Positions 11,751 to 22,604 of a stretch of DNA of 64,000 bases are shown here, piece by piece. Position 1 is the stretch's first letter. Each line of letters opens with the position of its first letter. The position numbers were made by a program, and so were the translations under genes. The notes beneath the pieces are model-generated. The model was not told where the DNA came from. It was given only the letters and a program-made list of their open reading frames with translations, and made no database searches. The stretch comes from Artocarpus heterophyllus (Eukaryota; Streptophyta; Magnoliopsida; Rosales; Moraceae), in NCBI GenBank assembly GCA_025403435.1, contig CM046341.1, forward strand, positions 11,555,219 to 11,619,218, in the 5' to 3' direction.

Positions 11751-12365
11751 CTAGACATCACTATGAACAAGGGAAAATGGACTGGACTCACTATAAGGTT
11801 TAGCTGGAAAAGATGTTCGTGTGTGTTTAGCTAATTGGCAGATTTCACAATGAAATTTTTTTGGATCTTTATTGATAAATAAATTAGGAAACAAGTGTTT
11901 GAGATAATGAAAATTGGGGTGGCCTAACCTATAGTGCCACAACATTACATCTTTATTAGACGATAGAGCAATTTCAGCCATTGTTGCTTGTTTATTCACG
12001 CATTTTTTGTCCTCAAAGTAGTAAAGTCCTCCTTCCTCTCTAGCAATGCCAATCATCTTCTTTGATCCCTGTTCCTGTATTTGACACATAGTATTAGAGA
12101 AATTAGCAGTGCAATTAAGGTTCCGAGTAAGTTTACTGATTGACACAAGATTGCAAGCTAGGTTGGGAACATGTAGCACGGAATGTAGAACTAGATTTTT
12201 TGACAAGCATATAGAACCTCTTCCGGCAACTGAAGTAAAATTTCCATCTACAATTTTTACTCTCACATTTCCGTGACATGGCATGTAAGAGTAAAATAGA
12301 GATGAATTACCTGTCATGTGATCAGACGCACCAGAATCAAACACCCAAGGGTTATGCCTTTGCAT
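11751..12365 (-). pseudogene. Copia protease and pre-integrase domain
   Basis: The reading starts NPWVFDSGASDHMTGNSSLF, which contains the D-S-G-A active site of copia aspartic protease. It continues to VLHVPNLACNLVSISKLTR and then the gag-pre-integrase block MLWHYRLGHPNFHYLKHLFP with the CEICQLAKHTR zinc motif. Only part of the zinc motif is kept. The downstream join to integrase is broken. Confidence 0.9.
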
Positions 12366-13449
12366 ATGGAAGCAGTACCTTGAAGAGCAAAATTGCTAGT
12401 GGCAGTGTTGGGGTCCGTCACAGATTGTTGATTGAGAAGATTTAACAACTTTTCTAGTTTTCCTTTGTTTAAAAAAACCCCGGTTGATTCAGTGCTACTA
12501 GTCCCTTCATTTTTCTCCTCGGTTGTGGCCTGAAAAACTTTACCTTGACCTTGTCTTCGAGGTTTCACATCTGCAGGTTTACCATGAAGATCCCAGCAAC
12601 ATTCCCGGGTATGACCAAGCTTATTGCAGTGCGAGCAACGTGGTCTTTGACTCGGTTTTTGATAAGTGGATTTGTTGGCGAAGTTTCGAGCAATAAGAGC
12701 AGTTGTTTCTGCAGGTCGATCGCTAAAAGGTGCGGTTGGTTGGTCCTTTTCTCCAAGCATAACCCTCCGCCAACTAGCTTTACGCCGGACCTCTGCAAAG
12801 GCTTCTCCAATTGTTGGCAACGGCCTTCGACCAAGAATTCGGCCACGAACTTCATCTAACTCCTTGTTGAGACCTGCTCTAAACTCATATAAACGCTCAT
12901 TCTCAAGGTGCCTCTGAAACTTTGTGTTCTCCTCAAGATCTCCCCAATCTACTTCATAATGCATATCCAACTCTTGCCATAATGTCTGTAGAGAGTTATA
13001 GTACTCTGTAACGTCCATAGTACCCTGTTGGAATGCCTTGAGTTTATTCTTTATTTCAAAAACTTGTGAAGCGTTTTCAAGATCAGAATAATTCTCCTTC
13101 ACAGCATCCCAATTGCTTTGGCAGTTCAGAGAAATAAATAGGTGCGACTGATGTGTGGCTCCATCGAATTGATGAGCCAAGCCATGACGAGAGAATTGTT
13201 GAGTTCCCAATTGGCATAGGTTGGATCCAAGACATTTGGACACTTGACCTCGCCATTGATGTGGCCAAGTTTCCCTCTTCCTCTAATTACGAGCAGAACA
13301 GACTGCGACCATTGGAGGAAATTTTTTCCATCCAATTTGTGATTAGTGATCTGCAGTGAAGAACCCTCTCCGAAGGATTGCGCGATCACAAATGGGGCAG
13401 AGGGATTGGTGGTGACTGATGACGAAACATTTTCCTTCTCTGAACTCAT
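12314..13449 (-). pseudogene. Copia gag
   Basis: Two overlapping minus-strand frames cover gag. 13449-13126 has HKLDGKNFLQWSQSVLLVIRGRGKLGHI, the usual copia gag N-terminal block. 13243-12314 has a helical region (FQQGTMDVTEYYNSLQTLWQEL) and a zinc knuckle CSHCNKLGHTRECC. The overlap means a frameshift near 13130-13240. The ATG at 13449 lies about 90 bp after the primer site, a normal spacing. Confidence 0.9.
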
Positions 13450-13538
13450 GATTGTTGGATTGAGAAGTCAGCTAGACAAAAAAAAATGCAGGACTGTTAA
13501 AAAATTTGAACTAAGAAATTTAGGTCGCAGAGTTTTAA

Positions 13539-13551
13539 GGCTTTGGTACCA
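13539..13551 (-). promoter_or_regulatory. Copia primer-binding site (initiator tRNA-Met type)
   Basis: On the minus strand TGGTACCAAAGCC follows the 5' LTR directly. It differs slightly from the usual TGGTATCAGAGCC that pairs with the 3' end of initiator tRNA-Met. Confidence 0.85.
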
Positions 13552-13827
13552 TATAGAAGTTAAGAAAAACTTTTTTTTATTATTATTGACTGTACATCAA
13601 CATTCTTGCAAGGGCTACAATTTATACAATTGAGGATTGCCTAAAAAAAGAAAATAATCCCTAATATTAAAACCTAAAAATTTGTTTATAATCAGCTGTC
13701 AATCACCTAAAAATCAACCGTCTTTTAGCCTAGCAACAAGCTGTCAATCTCCTAATAATCAGCCATCAATTAACCTAGAATGAAATCAGCTAATTTCAGG
13801 GAATTACAAAATTTGCAGATTCTAACA
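13552..13827 (-). repeat. Copia 5' LTR
   Basis: Pairs with 6595-6872. It starts TGTTAGAATCTGC at 13827 on the minus strand and ends ...CTTCTATA at 13552, directly before the primer site. The flank is CTACT (13828-13832). Confidence 0.92.
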
Positions 13828-13832
13828 CTACT

Positions 13833-14207
13833 ACTTTAACCGGGTGTTAGGTGGGTTTTGCCCACAACCCGGGTGTCACATCAAGGCATGTCAGGCAATA
13901 GGTGACAAGTGTCACGTCCTTCCGTGGACGGATTGGCTTCCATCAGACGGTGAGTTGTTTGCCATTTGTTGGCCTGTGGTGGCGCGTAGTAGTCCACTTT
14001 TGAACGAGAATAATCCGACCTGAGCTGGTACTTAATCCGAGGTGGCAACCTGCTGAGGTGCGGCCCTGGAGGCCCTGAAAAGCACCTCGGACACGACGTC
14101 CAGGGTTGCAAGGGTCAGTAGTTCGCTTCTTGGTAACTCTGCCGAGCTGTTTGGCCGACCACCCGGAGTATGGCTCCTTAGCGGTGGCGCCGAGCTCACC
14201 CTCAACA
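13833..14207 (-). repeat. Gypsy 5' LTR, 5' part
   Basis: This is the outer part of the gypsy LTR, separated from 6329-6594 by the copia element. The outer end at 14207 reads TGTTGAGGGTGAGC on the minus strand, pairing with the TCAACA end at 6329. The next five bases (TGCTT, 14208-14212) would be the gypsy target duplication; the matching copy would lie outside the window. The sequence is noticeably richer in GC than the helicase intron that follows. Confidence 0.75.
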
Positions 14208-14322
14208 TGCTTTGTTGTACTTTATTCTTTTTCTTCTTTTTCCAGCTTCACCTGAACTCTTTCGAAACATTCAATTCTTAACTTTTTTGTGTAAGCCTAA
14301 GCATGGTTGCATTTGATTGTAG

Positions 14323-17300
14323 GAAGTAATGGAAACAATGATGTTGAAGAGCAACCCGTTGATGAAGATGAATATTATGCATGGAATGAGCTGAGGCTCC
14401 ATCCTCTGATTATGAAATCCATATACAGGCTTGGGTTCAAAGAACCAACACCAATACAGAAAGCTTGTATTCCTGCTGCTGCTCATCGGGGAAAGGTTGG
14501 TATAGGCTCTTGTTCAAGTTTTGGTCAATATGGGAACCTTCAGATTATTGTTTGTCTTATTTATTTATTTATTTATTTTTAACATGGCAGGATGTTGTTG
14601 GTGCTGCAGAGATGGGGTCTGGGAAGACACTGGCTTTTGGTTTGCCCATTTTTCAGCGCCTCTTGGAGGAACAAGAAAAGGCCTCAAAGATGCTTGAAGA
14701 AAGGGGTGAGGAAGCCGAAAAGTTTTCTCCGAAAGGCTATTTACGGGCTCTCATTATTGCTCCTACAAGAGAACTTGCACTTCAGGTTTCCTACTGTATT
14801 TTCTATAAGATTAAATTGACGACCTTTTTGGATATTATGAAACAGAGAACTCTTTTATCCGGAGTCAAGAAATCTCCTATAGAATACTCGGAAGGCTTTT
14901 TTTTTAATAAATTTTTTTTCTAATACCAAACGAATTAGTACTTATAGTTTTGTATTTAATGTTAAATATAGTTCCGATGACCTTGGAGACTGGTGGCAGT
15001 AATGATATTGTTCTGCATGGTAAGACTTTTGGCTTATTTCTGTAAACAAACTTGTAGGAAAAGACAGTATGGTTAAAACTTTCGTGATACTTGCAAAATA
15101 AGACACAATGACCAAAAAACTAATATTCTAATGATGTTTAAGCTCAATTAACCGACTTCCAAGTCCATGAAACTTATTGAGCTCAAGCAATTTTCACTTT
15201 CAGAATCTTAGTCCTTGAATCAGCTAAGGTATTTGTACGTTATGCTTTTCCTGAGTTTTTGTTTGGAAGATATGATATTTTAAGGAAGAGTGCTTAACTT
15301 CTCTGAATATCTATTGTGTACGGTGGACCAACGGTTGGCTCATTTCTGGTCGAGTTGCTTTTGAGAATTAGGATTAGTGGCGCAAAAGCTTCTTATGCCT
15401 ACATCTTTGGATCCTTGGATATGTGGATTGTCGCTTAGTTAATAGACTTTGAATATACTGGTGTCTGTTTTTCCAGGTGACTGACCATCTCAAGGCAGTT
15501 GGCAAGGATACCAATTTTAGAGTTGTTCCAATTGTTGGAGGGATGTCAACAGAAAAGCAGGCAAGACTTCTAAAGTCGAGGCCTGAGATTATTGTCGGAA
15601 CTCCTGGTAGATTATGGGAACTTATGTCTGGAGGAGAGAAGCATCTTGTTGAGGTGAGTGCTCAGGGTTGATGATTGGCTCAACTCAGCTAATACCTTAG
15701 AAAAATTAAATTCTCCAAGAAAATAAATGCCTTTTTCCCCCCAAAATATTTCTGTAAAATTTTCCTTATCTGTCCTAGTGTTTCCCTGCAGATGCTTTCA
15801 GTTCCACATCCTTTATCTCCCTTAATCTAGGTGTTTGTGGTACAACACTGTTTTGACTTCCATTGTTTGCTTTGCAGCTACATTCATTGTCTTTCTTTGT
15901 TCTGGATGAGGCTGATCATATGATAGAGAACGGGCATTTTCATGAATTGCAGTCAATACACAAACTTGTGGAACTGTAACACATGTCAATTATTGACTGC
16001 AATAATTGACATGCTTCAGCTACATTCATTGTCTTTTCTTTCGCTGGACACTTGAATTGCAGTCAAACTAATGGTCCTGCTGAAGGACACCTGCAAAATA
16101 CACAAACTTGTGTTACAGTTTCAAGTGTCCAGCGAAAGAAAAGACAAACGTTTGTTTTTTCTGCTACGATAGCACTCTCTGCTGATTTTCGGAAGAAGCT
16201 GAAGCATGGTGCCCTGAAACCAAAGCAGTCAATGTCTAATGGATTCAATTCCATAGAAACTCTCTCTGAACGAGCAGGGATGAGAGACAATTTTGCCATC
16301 ATTGACTTGACAAATGCATCCCTTCTGGCCAACAAGCTTGAGGAATCATTTATAGAGTATGTGCAATTGATCTATTCTTTTTATTTTTTTAGTTTTGTGA
16401 GTCCCAACTTATTATTTTGGAGACTATTGAATACTTTTTTGTCTGTATTGACTTTATATTCTTCGGTCTCCCTTCTTTTATCTTAAATTTTTTCTGTTAT
16501 AAAGACGTGCTTGTATACTTGAGGTGTATCAATTTGCCCAGGGGAAGTACGGAGTTTCTTCTTTAACTCTTCTTACCTTGAATTGATAGTCTGGCACTAG
16601 CTCCATCTGCGGTACACTGTTTTACTCTGTGTGGGTCCTACCTTGTACAGTTGAAATCATTAGTTTGCGTATATTCATACATCAACCGGACTTAAGGCAT
16701 GTACTTTTGTAATCTATGATGCGTTTTTCCTCTCATATACAAGAAAAATTCTTATTTCTGTAGAGCACCATTGTATTTCTTGGAACTCTGAACGTATTTT
16801 AATGGATAGACGTTTTTAATCCTTTGTCTATTTATGGATTGTATTTCTATCTAGATTGACATGGTGCCTTTCTCTTTGACCAGAAGTTACATATGTTTTT
16901 CATCTTGACTGTACCTCTATATGGAATTGCGTGGTAGGCAAAAGCATTCTTTGCAATAAGACTTAAACTGATGCTTAGTGTTCTTCTAGGCTGCATTTAG
17001 TTTCAAACAACTTACCTGTATGCTTAGTCTTCCGTTGCTGTTTTACTTCCTTTTGTAGTCCAAGTAAACATATTGCACTTTTGATATGTACTCGTCATGA
17101 TATAACCTTTTGATTATAGAAAAATAAATTCTTGCAATGGAGCTTTTGCTAATCATTTTTTTTATTGCAGATGCAGGGAAGAAGATAAAGATGCTTATTT
17201 ATATTATATATTGAGTATGCATGGACAAGGACGGACAATAGTGTTCTGTACATCAAAAGCGGCTCTGCGACACCTATCTTCTGTCTTGCGCATTCTTGGT

Positions 17301-20300
17301 ATCAATGTTTGGACGCTTCATGCCGATATGCAGCAGCGAGCTCGATTAAAGGTTTGTTTTTTCATCTTTTCAGCACCTTTTATATATTTGCATTTGGCAT
17401 CAGATGTGAGGATACATGAGGTTTCAGTAGATATTTGTGTTCTTGCTTGACAACTCTGAACCTTATGAAGGGTATTCTTTTGTTGAATATATTTCCCTAG
17501 CTTTCTTGGCTTATTGCATAACTTGACAGATCATTCTGCCTTCTCCAACCGCCCCAAATATCCTGCCACTAACCTTCTGCATCAGTGCAGGCAATCGATC
17601 GTTTTCGGGGAAATGAACATGGTATACTCATTGCAACTGATGTTGCGGCGAGAGGCATAGATATTCCCGGCGTGAGAACTGTTGTTCACTACCAGCTACT
17701 GCATTCAGCGGAAGTCAGTTTAATCCTGGAGCCTTATTTACGTTGTTATTTTATGGTTCTTATGTGTTAATGCTCTTTTTTAGGTTCTTGCAGTTGTGCA
17801 CTAAACAATCTTTTTCCTCCCATTTGTATCAGGTCTATATTCATAGAAGTGGGAGAACTGCGAGAGCTTCTGCTGATGGGTGCAGCATCGCGCTAATTGC
17901 ACCCAAAGAAATGTCAAAGTTTGCTTCTTTGTGCAAGTCATTTTCTAAGGTAATTCTTAAATTTGCTTCTTTATGCAACAATTTATATGGTTGGAGGTTG
18001 AGGTTGGAGCCACGGAATTACATTTACCCTTAGGTTTTTTATTTTATTATTATTATTATTTTTTGTTGAGGGATTTGCCCTTCTTAGTTCAGTCTTAATA
18101 TTTGACGTATTTTGCCTTCATGCAGGAAAAATTTCAGCGTTTTCCTCTAGATAGTTCGTACATTCCAGAGGTCATGAAACGTTTATCTCTTGCACGACAA
18201 ATAGACAAGATTGCGCGGAAGGAGTCCAAGGTATTTAACTTGGATTTCTATTAGGCTATCTGATGCTCTAATAATTTGTCCTATCCTCTAGTTTGGATCT
18301 TTTATGGGCTAGTGGAATTCCTTATATTATCGGGGAGAAAGAAAAATTATGTACGCACAGCTAAACTGGCCCTGTATCTTGAAGTTGACTTTAATTTGGA
18401 TTTTGATTTTATTCAGCACATTCCAAAATTTGGTTTTAAATGGATCACTGTGCCAACGGAAAAAGTCCCTTCTCACCCATTAGAAAAGCCACATAATTAA
18501 TGTCATGAAGTTAGTTCTTGCTGACAAAAGTGTTTTTTGTTTTTGTTTTAATTCTCTCACTTTTGTTGAAAATGAAATTAGTAACTTTCTACTCTGCTTC
18601 TACTTTTCTGTCCTATTTACTCTTTGCCGTAAATATCAAGTAATATTGGTTACAGAGTTATTTTGTAGCACTACAGATTGATCCCTCTTTATTGAGTTTC
18701 CCTTTCTCGTCTACGCATAAATTTTCCTTATCATTTGATAGAGTGGGCTTCACTTCTTTTTCGTTTTTCCTTCCTCTTTCTTGTTTCATTATTTTTCGAC
18801 TTATTGTGCTTCCTCCCTTCTCTTCATTCTTTAGGAAAAGGCAAAGAAAACCTGGTTTGAACGAAATGCAGAATTGGTTGACTTAGATATGGACAATGAT
18901 GAGAGTGAAGATGAAAGAGTGAACATTTATAAGCAAAAGAAAGCCACCTCCACAAATCTAAAGAAGTTGCAGCAGGTTCTCTTCTTTCTTAGTTGCATAT
19001 TGTAAAATAATCTTGTTTTTTCTGGTAACCGCTTCCCTATTGGCCATAAAATGTATCTCACTACAAGGTTATTAAAATTTTTTACAGGAGCTAAACGAAC
19101 TGCTTTCACGTCCATTACAACCAAAGTCCTTTTCACACCGTTATTTGGCGGGGGTAATTTTCTCTGACTGTCTTTTGAACTCTGGTACCTAGTTTATACC
19201 ATGTTCAGACAACTGTTGTTATTCTCGGCAGAAATATACAAGCAGGCTAAAGCAGTTTTTTATTCTTATCATGAGTTATGAGAATGTGAACAATTGTTTG
19301 TAATACAAGTAACCAGGTGGCAATATGTCCTACCTTCTCTCCTCGCAAATCCAGGGTTCAAAACCAGGCACAAGAAGGGGAGAAAAGATGAATAATTTAT
19401 TGTCCCGAACATTATTAGCCGCTTTCCATTGTTCTTCATAAATTGCAAAACTTTGACTCAAATTATTATTCTCAATGGGCTGCTCATCTTTTTCGAGGCC
19501 TGAATGCTTTTGTCTTGATTTAAGCAAAAATATATCCTTCATTCTAGTTATAAAAACTATCTAATTGATTCAGCATTATTAGTTCCAGGACATAATTTGT
19601 TTCTTATTTTAAGATGAGAAAATAAAAGAAATTGTTTGACAAACAGTTCGTCTCTCTTAAAAAGGTTTATTGATGCAGGGGATTCTACCCTAAATAACGA
19701 TTCCAACTCTTTTGTTTAGATCATTGTTTATGCCTTCATTTTTTTTGTTTTTTGTTTTTCTATTTGAGAAGAAAGTCTGCTACACACGCCAAAAGGTTAA
19801 ATGATCAGAACCTGATTGACTATACTTTCACGTGGTCCAATTTATTTGAAAGATTCCTTGTGATTCTGATTGTTCTTTTGAGTTTGTTGTGACATCACCA
19901 GTTGGCATATTAGAAATTATATGATATTAAGATCAACTTGTCAAAGTGAACATTATCGACATCAGCATAATTTATATGAAAAATACTAGGGGACACCAGT
20001 GGTGCTGAGCATTCGCCTATAGAAAATGGGTTCCACAGAAGAGGCTCATAGATGGCCCCATCATTTAGCTGTAATGCTTAGCGCCAATGGTGTCTCGAAG
20101 CATTTTCCTTTTCATATTTCTCCTTTTCAGGCACTAGGAATTATACTTTTCTACTTTCTTGTCTCACAGTTCCACATGGATGTTAGAGAGATGGCCCAGA
20201 AACGAAAAAATAGGGAGAATCTGGGGAAAAAAAGAAAAGAAGAGAAGAAAAGTAGATCCCCTATTTTCTCTTTCTTTTTTTGTTTCAATGTTTTTTCTTA

Positions 20301-20402
20301 TCCTGGTTCTTGTAGGGTGGCACGCTTATGATAATATCATTTCTTTCAGGCTTGCGAGATCAACGGAGAAAGCAGAGGAAAAAGCTAAAAGCGGGGCTAT
20401 AA
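14323..20402 (+). CDS. DEAD-box ATP-dependent RNA helicase, RH13-like, 3' exons only
   Basis: Inferred exons: 14323-14495, 14591-14785, 15477-15653, 15878-15975, 16063-16356, 17171-17351, 17591-17713, 17833-17949, 18126-18230, 18835-18975, 19088-19153, 20170-20251, 20350-20402. All have GT-AG ends and matching phases. Motifs in order: Q ([14 protein letters not shown]), I (AEMGSGKT, where T is commoner than M), Ia (PTRELA), Ib (TPGRL), II (DEAD), III (SAT), IV (IVFCTS), V ([10 protein letters not shown]), VI (HRSGRTARA), then a basic tail ([21 protein letters not shown]). The family unwinds RNA during nucleolar ribosome assembly. 5' exons lie left of the window beyond a >14-kb intron full of retroelements. 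Oddities: a patchwork insertion with a stop after the DEAD exon start, unless the proposed 15976-16062 intron is spliced, and a lost exon between 19153 and 20170. It may be functional or decaying. Confidence 0.85.
15956..16062 (+). other. Patchwork templated insertion in helicase exon, possible new 87-nt intron
   Basis: After the codons for HELQSI the exon should continue into a segment equivalent to IDMLP. Instead there is a mosaic. 15956-15970 copies 16097-16112 forward (AATACACAAACTTGTG). 15982-16000 is the inverse of the exon's GCAGTCAATAATTGACATG. AATAATTGACATGCTTC is the original sequence. CTACATTCATTGTCTTT copies the exon start at 15878. CTTTCGCTGGACACTTGAA is the inverse of 16120-16138, and ATTGCAGTCAA copies 15947 onward. 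The direct reading stops at TAA 15977. A GT at 15976 and an AG at 16062 would remove 87 nt and rejoin the frame (CT + T, then CAA ACT AAT). Confidence 0.75.
19979..20106. repeat. Short MITE with about 34-bp inverted ends, in helicase intron
   Basis: The left end (AAAATACTAGGGGACACCAG, continuing TGGTGCTGAGCATT) is the imperfect reverse complement of the right end (AATGCTTAGCGCCAATGGTG, continuing TCTCGAAGCATTTT). About 128 bp in total with no coding capacity. It lies in the interval from which a helicase C-terminal exon is missing. Confidence 0.7.
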
Positions 20403-20614
20403 GATATTTTTATTGGTTCAAACATAATAATAGAGAACTACCCAAAAGAAAATACATTCTGCATGCTACGGAATGAATCCATTAGAAAATGTAACATTAT
20501 TGTGTATATTTTTTGTAAGTTATAAATTTTGACTCTCGAATTATTATTCTCCTATGCTATATAGATATTAAATTTCGGAACATTTCATCCAGGAAAAGAT
20601 AATTTAATTCAAGA

Positions 20615-20616
<2 letters not shown>

Positions 20617-20657
<41 letters not shown>
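20617..20657. repeat. (AT)n microsatellite
   Basis: An uninterrupted AT dinucleotide run of about 40 bp, just 3' of the helicase gene. Confidence 0.95.
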
Positions 20658-20658
<1 letters not shown>

Positions 20659-22145
20659 AGGGAAAGAGGACACCCTTTCTCTGTTGATGCTAGCTGTCGG
20701 AATGGGCTAACGTATTACTTTGCCCCTTAGTTATTAAAAAAAAAAAAGTCACTAACAAAACAATACGTTTCAATCTAAAAAGTATATTTTAACTAAAGTT
20801 TATAGTTTTGAAAGTAGTAGGATTTTAACCCATGTGATGAAAAAGGATTTTTTAATCATATATACATTCATGCATTAGAGGGTTTATTCATTAGAAAAAA
20901 TCACTTCTATGAAGGTTTGACTTGTGAAAGATATCACTTGTATAAGGTTGCCTCCTCATAAATACATTCCAATATTTGAAGGGTAAAGAGTTTAAAAGCA
21001 TGTTTAGTAAAGTTGGTTTTAATTAATTTTTAGTTAAAAATAGTGTAAAACTTTCATATATTATAATAAAATGAAAAATATTGTTATAATATAAAGCTTT
21101 TATATGCTATAATATTTACAGTTTTAACTAATAGTTTTAATTACTATATCAAATATTGTATAAATGTGTTTAATAATAAATAGTATTAACACCATTTATT
21201 TGAAGCACAGAATTTCTCTCCCTTTTCTTTTTTAAGCCATGAACAAAATAGTAGGAATTCATATAACACACTCCAAAGACACTGATCGTTGACCATCACT
21301 ATTTTCAGTTTTTTTTTTTTGTGTAAAAAACTTTGCAGTTGTCGTTTACATGATTAACTCAGAAATAAATATGAGCTGACATTTGGGTTGCTTTGGAGCT
21401 CAGCTTTTTGTTTTGACTTGGCCTTAATCCATATATATATATGTAATATACTAAACGTATACAGTGTGTATAAATAAGTAATATGATAATATTATATGGA
21501 AGTGTGAATGAGTTGTTTTCCCAGTGTCCGCTAGCAGATTCCTCAAACATTTATGGGTTTATAACAAATTATAAATGTTGTCTGTAGCACATGAAATAAC
21601 CCAACATTTTGAGTGACATCACACTCTGGTCCAGTTGGAATTTGTGCTTTGACTTTGTTGATATTAAATATAGGAATGACAAAGCATGACATATGAAAAT
21701 GTTATTGCGTATTTGCATAATTAAGATAATTTATTATTGATAAAAAAATAAATGCAAGTTGCAACTTTTTACACCTTTTTTTTTAGAATAGTTCCTTTTT
21801 ACACCTTCAACTAGTAAAAAAAATTTTCCTCCTCCGTTTTCCCAAAATTAAAAAGTTCCAAGAGGTTATCCATCATCCATTATTTCGTTATTAAGTTTTT
21901 TTTTTTTTTACAATGCTATAGAAAATTGATTTCACATACTAACAGAGAATGGTCCTATAACATAGGACCTATAAATAAACTCTACCTTTTATTAGTTGTG
22001 CCGTTAAAACATTTTCCTTAGACAAGGTAAGTTTGAAAAGAAGCAACAACATTTCACTGTTTTGAGTTGTCTAATGCAATATAATTTAAAATGATATCAG
22101 CCTTACAATTTTTCATTCAAATAGGACCTTGGATAAACAGTTTAA

Positions 22146-22325
22146 GGGGGTGTTTGGTAGTAGTAAGAATCACTCAGTTTCCACCACAATCTCAGTTATG
22201 AATAGTGTAAAGCTCTCACATGCTACAGTAACAATAAAAAAATATGTTACAGTGTAAAACTCTCACATGCTACAATAAAAATAATTCCCACCATTGATTC
22301 TCACCACTTTTTTAAACACCTTATA
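22146..22325. repeat. MITE-like element, clearest copy of a seven-member local family
   Basis: The left end is GGGTGTTTGGTAGTAGTAAG. Inside are two direct subrepeats of the type GTGTAAAGCTCTCACATGCTAC. The right end is rich in TTAAACACC. Related copies are at about 21000-21172, 24092-24277, 32278-32445, 32488-32693, 32766-32936 and 33206-33365. There is no coding capacity, and ends of GTTTGG...CCAAAC type suggest a non-autonomous DNA transposon. Confidence 0.6.
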
Positions 22326-22559
22326 AACTAAAAAAAATTAAAACTTTATACTATAAGTGCTTTTTTGCTCCATGGTATGATAAAAGAGAGCTTTTATCTG
22401 TTCAAAACAATTGGTTTTAACCCATATGCCAACACCCATTCCATAGAAATTTGTATCCGTACTTTACTTCTTTCTGTCTTGACTTTGGCCTTTGTCCATA
22501 CATGGATGTTGTTCTTTTTACACTATTAGGGACTGCGATTTCTCAGTCAATCTTCCACA

Positions 22560-22569
22560 CATATATATC

Positions 22570-22604
<35 letters not shown>
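22560..22604. repeat. (AT)n(AG)n compound microsatellite
   Basis: An AT dinucleotide run passes directly into about ten AG units. Confidence 0.95.

Larger units (their letters stand above)
6595..13827 (-). mobile_element. Ty1/copia retrotransposon with two LTRs and target duplication CTACT, interrupted by a solo LTR
   Basis: The LTRs are 6595-6872 (3') and 13552-13827 (5'), each about 277 bp, starting TGTTAGAATC on the minus strand. Identical CTACT flanks are at 6590-6594 and 13828-13832. A tRNA-Met-type primer site lies at 13539-13551 and a purine tract at 6873-6884. Internal order is gag, protease, integrase, reverse transcriptase, RNase H, which is the copia order. Subtracting the 2135-bp solo LTR and its 5-bp duplication leaves about 5.1 kb, a normal copia size. 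By eye the LTRs differ at about 14 sites, so the insertion is fairly recent, but the coding region has stops and frameshifts. It sits inside the gypsy LTR. Confidence 0.93.
1350..14207 (-). mobile_element. Tat-lineage Ty3/gypsy retrotransposon, 3' truncated and split by a nested copia element
   Basis: Read on the minus strand from 14207, the element has a 5' LTR starting TGTTGAGGG and ending CATCAACA. This LTR is in two pieces (14207-13833 and 6594-6329) split by a copia. A TGGCGCTAAAAGG primer-site region near 6327-6312 follows, then gag, protease, reverse transcriptase, RNase H, a second RNase H, a zinc-binding domain and integrase. It is cut at 1349 by another LTR. Two RNase H domains before integrase are characteristic of Tat/Ogre-type plant gypsy elements. 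Stops and frame breaks run throughout, so it is not autonomous. It lies in an intron of the helicase gene starting at 14323. Confidence 0.88.

Noticed and set aside
19345..19365. B-box-like GGGTTCAAAACC, suggesting a tRNA or SINE
   Set aside because: No convincing A box at proper spacing, no cloverleaf, no target duplications.
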